NCBI GenBank assembly: GCA_019689695.1
Contig: JADGHA010000222.1
Coordinates: forward strand, 1 to 7,048
Direction of reading: 5' to 3'
DNA length: 7,048 bases
Source: Micromonosporaceae bacterium
GTDB lineage: Bacteria > Actinomycetota > Actinomycetes > Mycobacteriales > Micromonosporaceae
The notes under the pieces were generated by a model that did not search any database, was not told the DNA's origin, and saw nothing but the letters and a program-made list of their open reading frames with translations. Position 1 is the stretch's first letter, and each line of letters starts with the position of its first letter. The translations under genes and the position numbers were made by a program. Positions 6,295-7,048 of this stretch are shown here, piece by piece.

Positions 6295-7048
6295 CCGCGC
6301 TCTCCGTCGCCGGGGTGACCAAGGCCTTCGGCCACGTCCCCGTCCTGCGTGAGGTGTCCCTCGTCGTCCCCGCCGGGACCCGGACCGCGATCGTCGGATC
6401 CTCCGGCAGCGGTAAGAGCACCCTGCTACGCCTGATCGCCGGCTTCGAACGCGCCGACGCCGGGGAGATCCGGCTGGGCGACTGGGCGCTCACCGCGCCC
6501 GGCAGCTTCGTCCCGGCGCACCGCCGCGGCATCGGCTACGTCGCCCAGGACGGCGCCCTCTTCCCGCACCTCACCGTCGAACAGAACATCCGGTTCGGAC
6601 TCCCCCGCCGTGCCCGGCACACCAGCCGGGTACGCCGGGTCATGGAGCTGGTCTCGCTCGACCCGGAGCTGAGCGGCCGGTACCCGCACCAGCTCTCCGG
6701 CGGGCAGCAGCAACGAGTCGCCGTCGCCCGCGCACTCGCACCCGGGCCCCGGGTCATCCTGCTCGACGAGCCGTTCAGCGCGCTCGACACCGGCCTGCGG
6801 GAACAGACCCGGCAGGCCGTCGTCGACGCCCTCGAGCAGAGCGCGGTCACCACCGTGCTGGTCACCCACGACCAGGACGAAGCCCTCACCTTCGGGCACC
6901 AGATCGGGGTCCTCGACGGCGGCCGCATCGTCCAGTCGGGCCCACCAGCGGCGGTCTTCGACGATCCCGTCACCGTCGACGTCGCCACCTTCCTCGGCGC
7001 GGCCGTCCTGCTGCCCGCCGCGCCGGCCGAGGGATACGCGGACTGCGC
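6291..7048 (+). CDS. fbpC: Ferric iron ABC transporter ATPase (FbpC type), 3' partial
   Basis: The frame opens with GTG at 6291 inside the GTGA overlap with the fbpB stop and runs without a stop to the window end (252 codons). GAAAGG at 6275-6280 is a plausible ribosome site 10 nt upstream. All nucleotide-binding motifs are present: Walker A GSSGSGKST (36-44), Q-loop Gln86, signature LSGGQQQR (135-142), Walker B VILLDEP (155-161), D-loop SALD (163-166) and switch His193 in VTHDQDEA. The motif set and order match the iron/polyamine/sulfate importer ATPase group, which usually run to about 340-360 residues with a C-terminal regulatory domain; that domain would begin near the cut end. The role is to power FbpB by binding its two EAA loops. 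Confidence 0.93.
   Translation, partial: MTALSVAGVTKAFGHVPVLREVSLVVPAGTRTAIVGSSGSGKSTLLRLIAGFERADAGEIRLGDWALTAPGSFVPAHRRGIGYVAQDGALFPHLTVEQNIRFGLPRRARHTSRVRRVMELVSLDPELSGRYPHQLSGGQQQRVAVARALAPGPRVILLDEPFSALDTGLREQTRQAVVDALEQSAVTTVLVTHDQDEALTFGHQIGVLDGGRIVQSGPPAAVFDDPVTVDVATFLGAAVLLPAAPAEGYADC

Noticed and set aside
1..7048. CRISPR arrays, tRNA/rRNA genes, insertion sequences or phage attachment sites
   Set aside because: No spaced repeats, RNA-gene signatures, transposase or terminal inverted repeats were seen on reading the window; the region looks like ordinary compact chromosomal sequence.

Overview
The window is very GC-rich, with G/C favoured at third codon positions, GTG starts, and iron-regulator sites of the IdeR/DmdR type. 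This points to an actinomycete. A Micromonosporaceae-like or Streptomyces-like host is my guess; nothing in the window fixes the genus. All genes lie on the + strand.

Layout: (1) Positions 1-830 hold the 3' part of a gene for a Pro/Ala-rich, single-span membrane protein with a four-cysteine exported domain of unknown function. (2) Positions 831-983 are an intergenic region ending in two tandem 19-bp iron-box-like palindromes and a -10-like hexamer placed so that transcription would begin at or next to the GTG start, suggesting a leaderless mRNA. (3) Positions 984-3524 encode an unusual 846-residue fusion: an AMP-forming adenylation domain, a phosphopantetheine carrier domain, and an acyltransferase-3 (AT3/OafA-type) integral membrane domain. 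(4) Positions 3525-3636 are a second intergenic region with a strong iron box (16/19 to the IdeR/DmdR consensus) lying across a promoter. (5) From 3637 to the window end runs a tightly packed ferric-iron ABC importer operon: lipoprotein FbpA, double-domain permease FbpB and the 5' part of ATPase FbpC, the last joined to fbpB by a 4-nt GTGA overlap.

Working model (inference): under iron starvation the IdeR/DmdR-type repressor leaves both promoters. The Fbp system imports ferric iron. The fusion protein activates a carboxylic acid as its adenylate, loads it on its own carrier, and passes it through its AT3 membrane domain to an acceptor in or outside the membrane. The architecture resembles the DltA-DltC-DltB logic of teichoic acid D-alanylation condensed into one chain, but with an AT3 domain in place of the MBOAT protein and with iron control. 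Acyl substrate and acceptor cannot be read from the sequence. This fusion is the most interesting item in the window.
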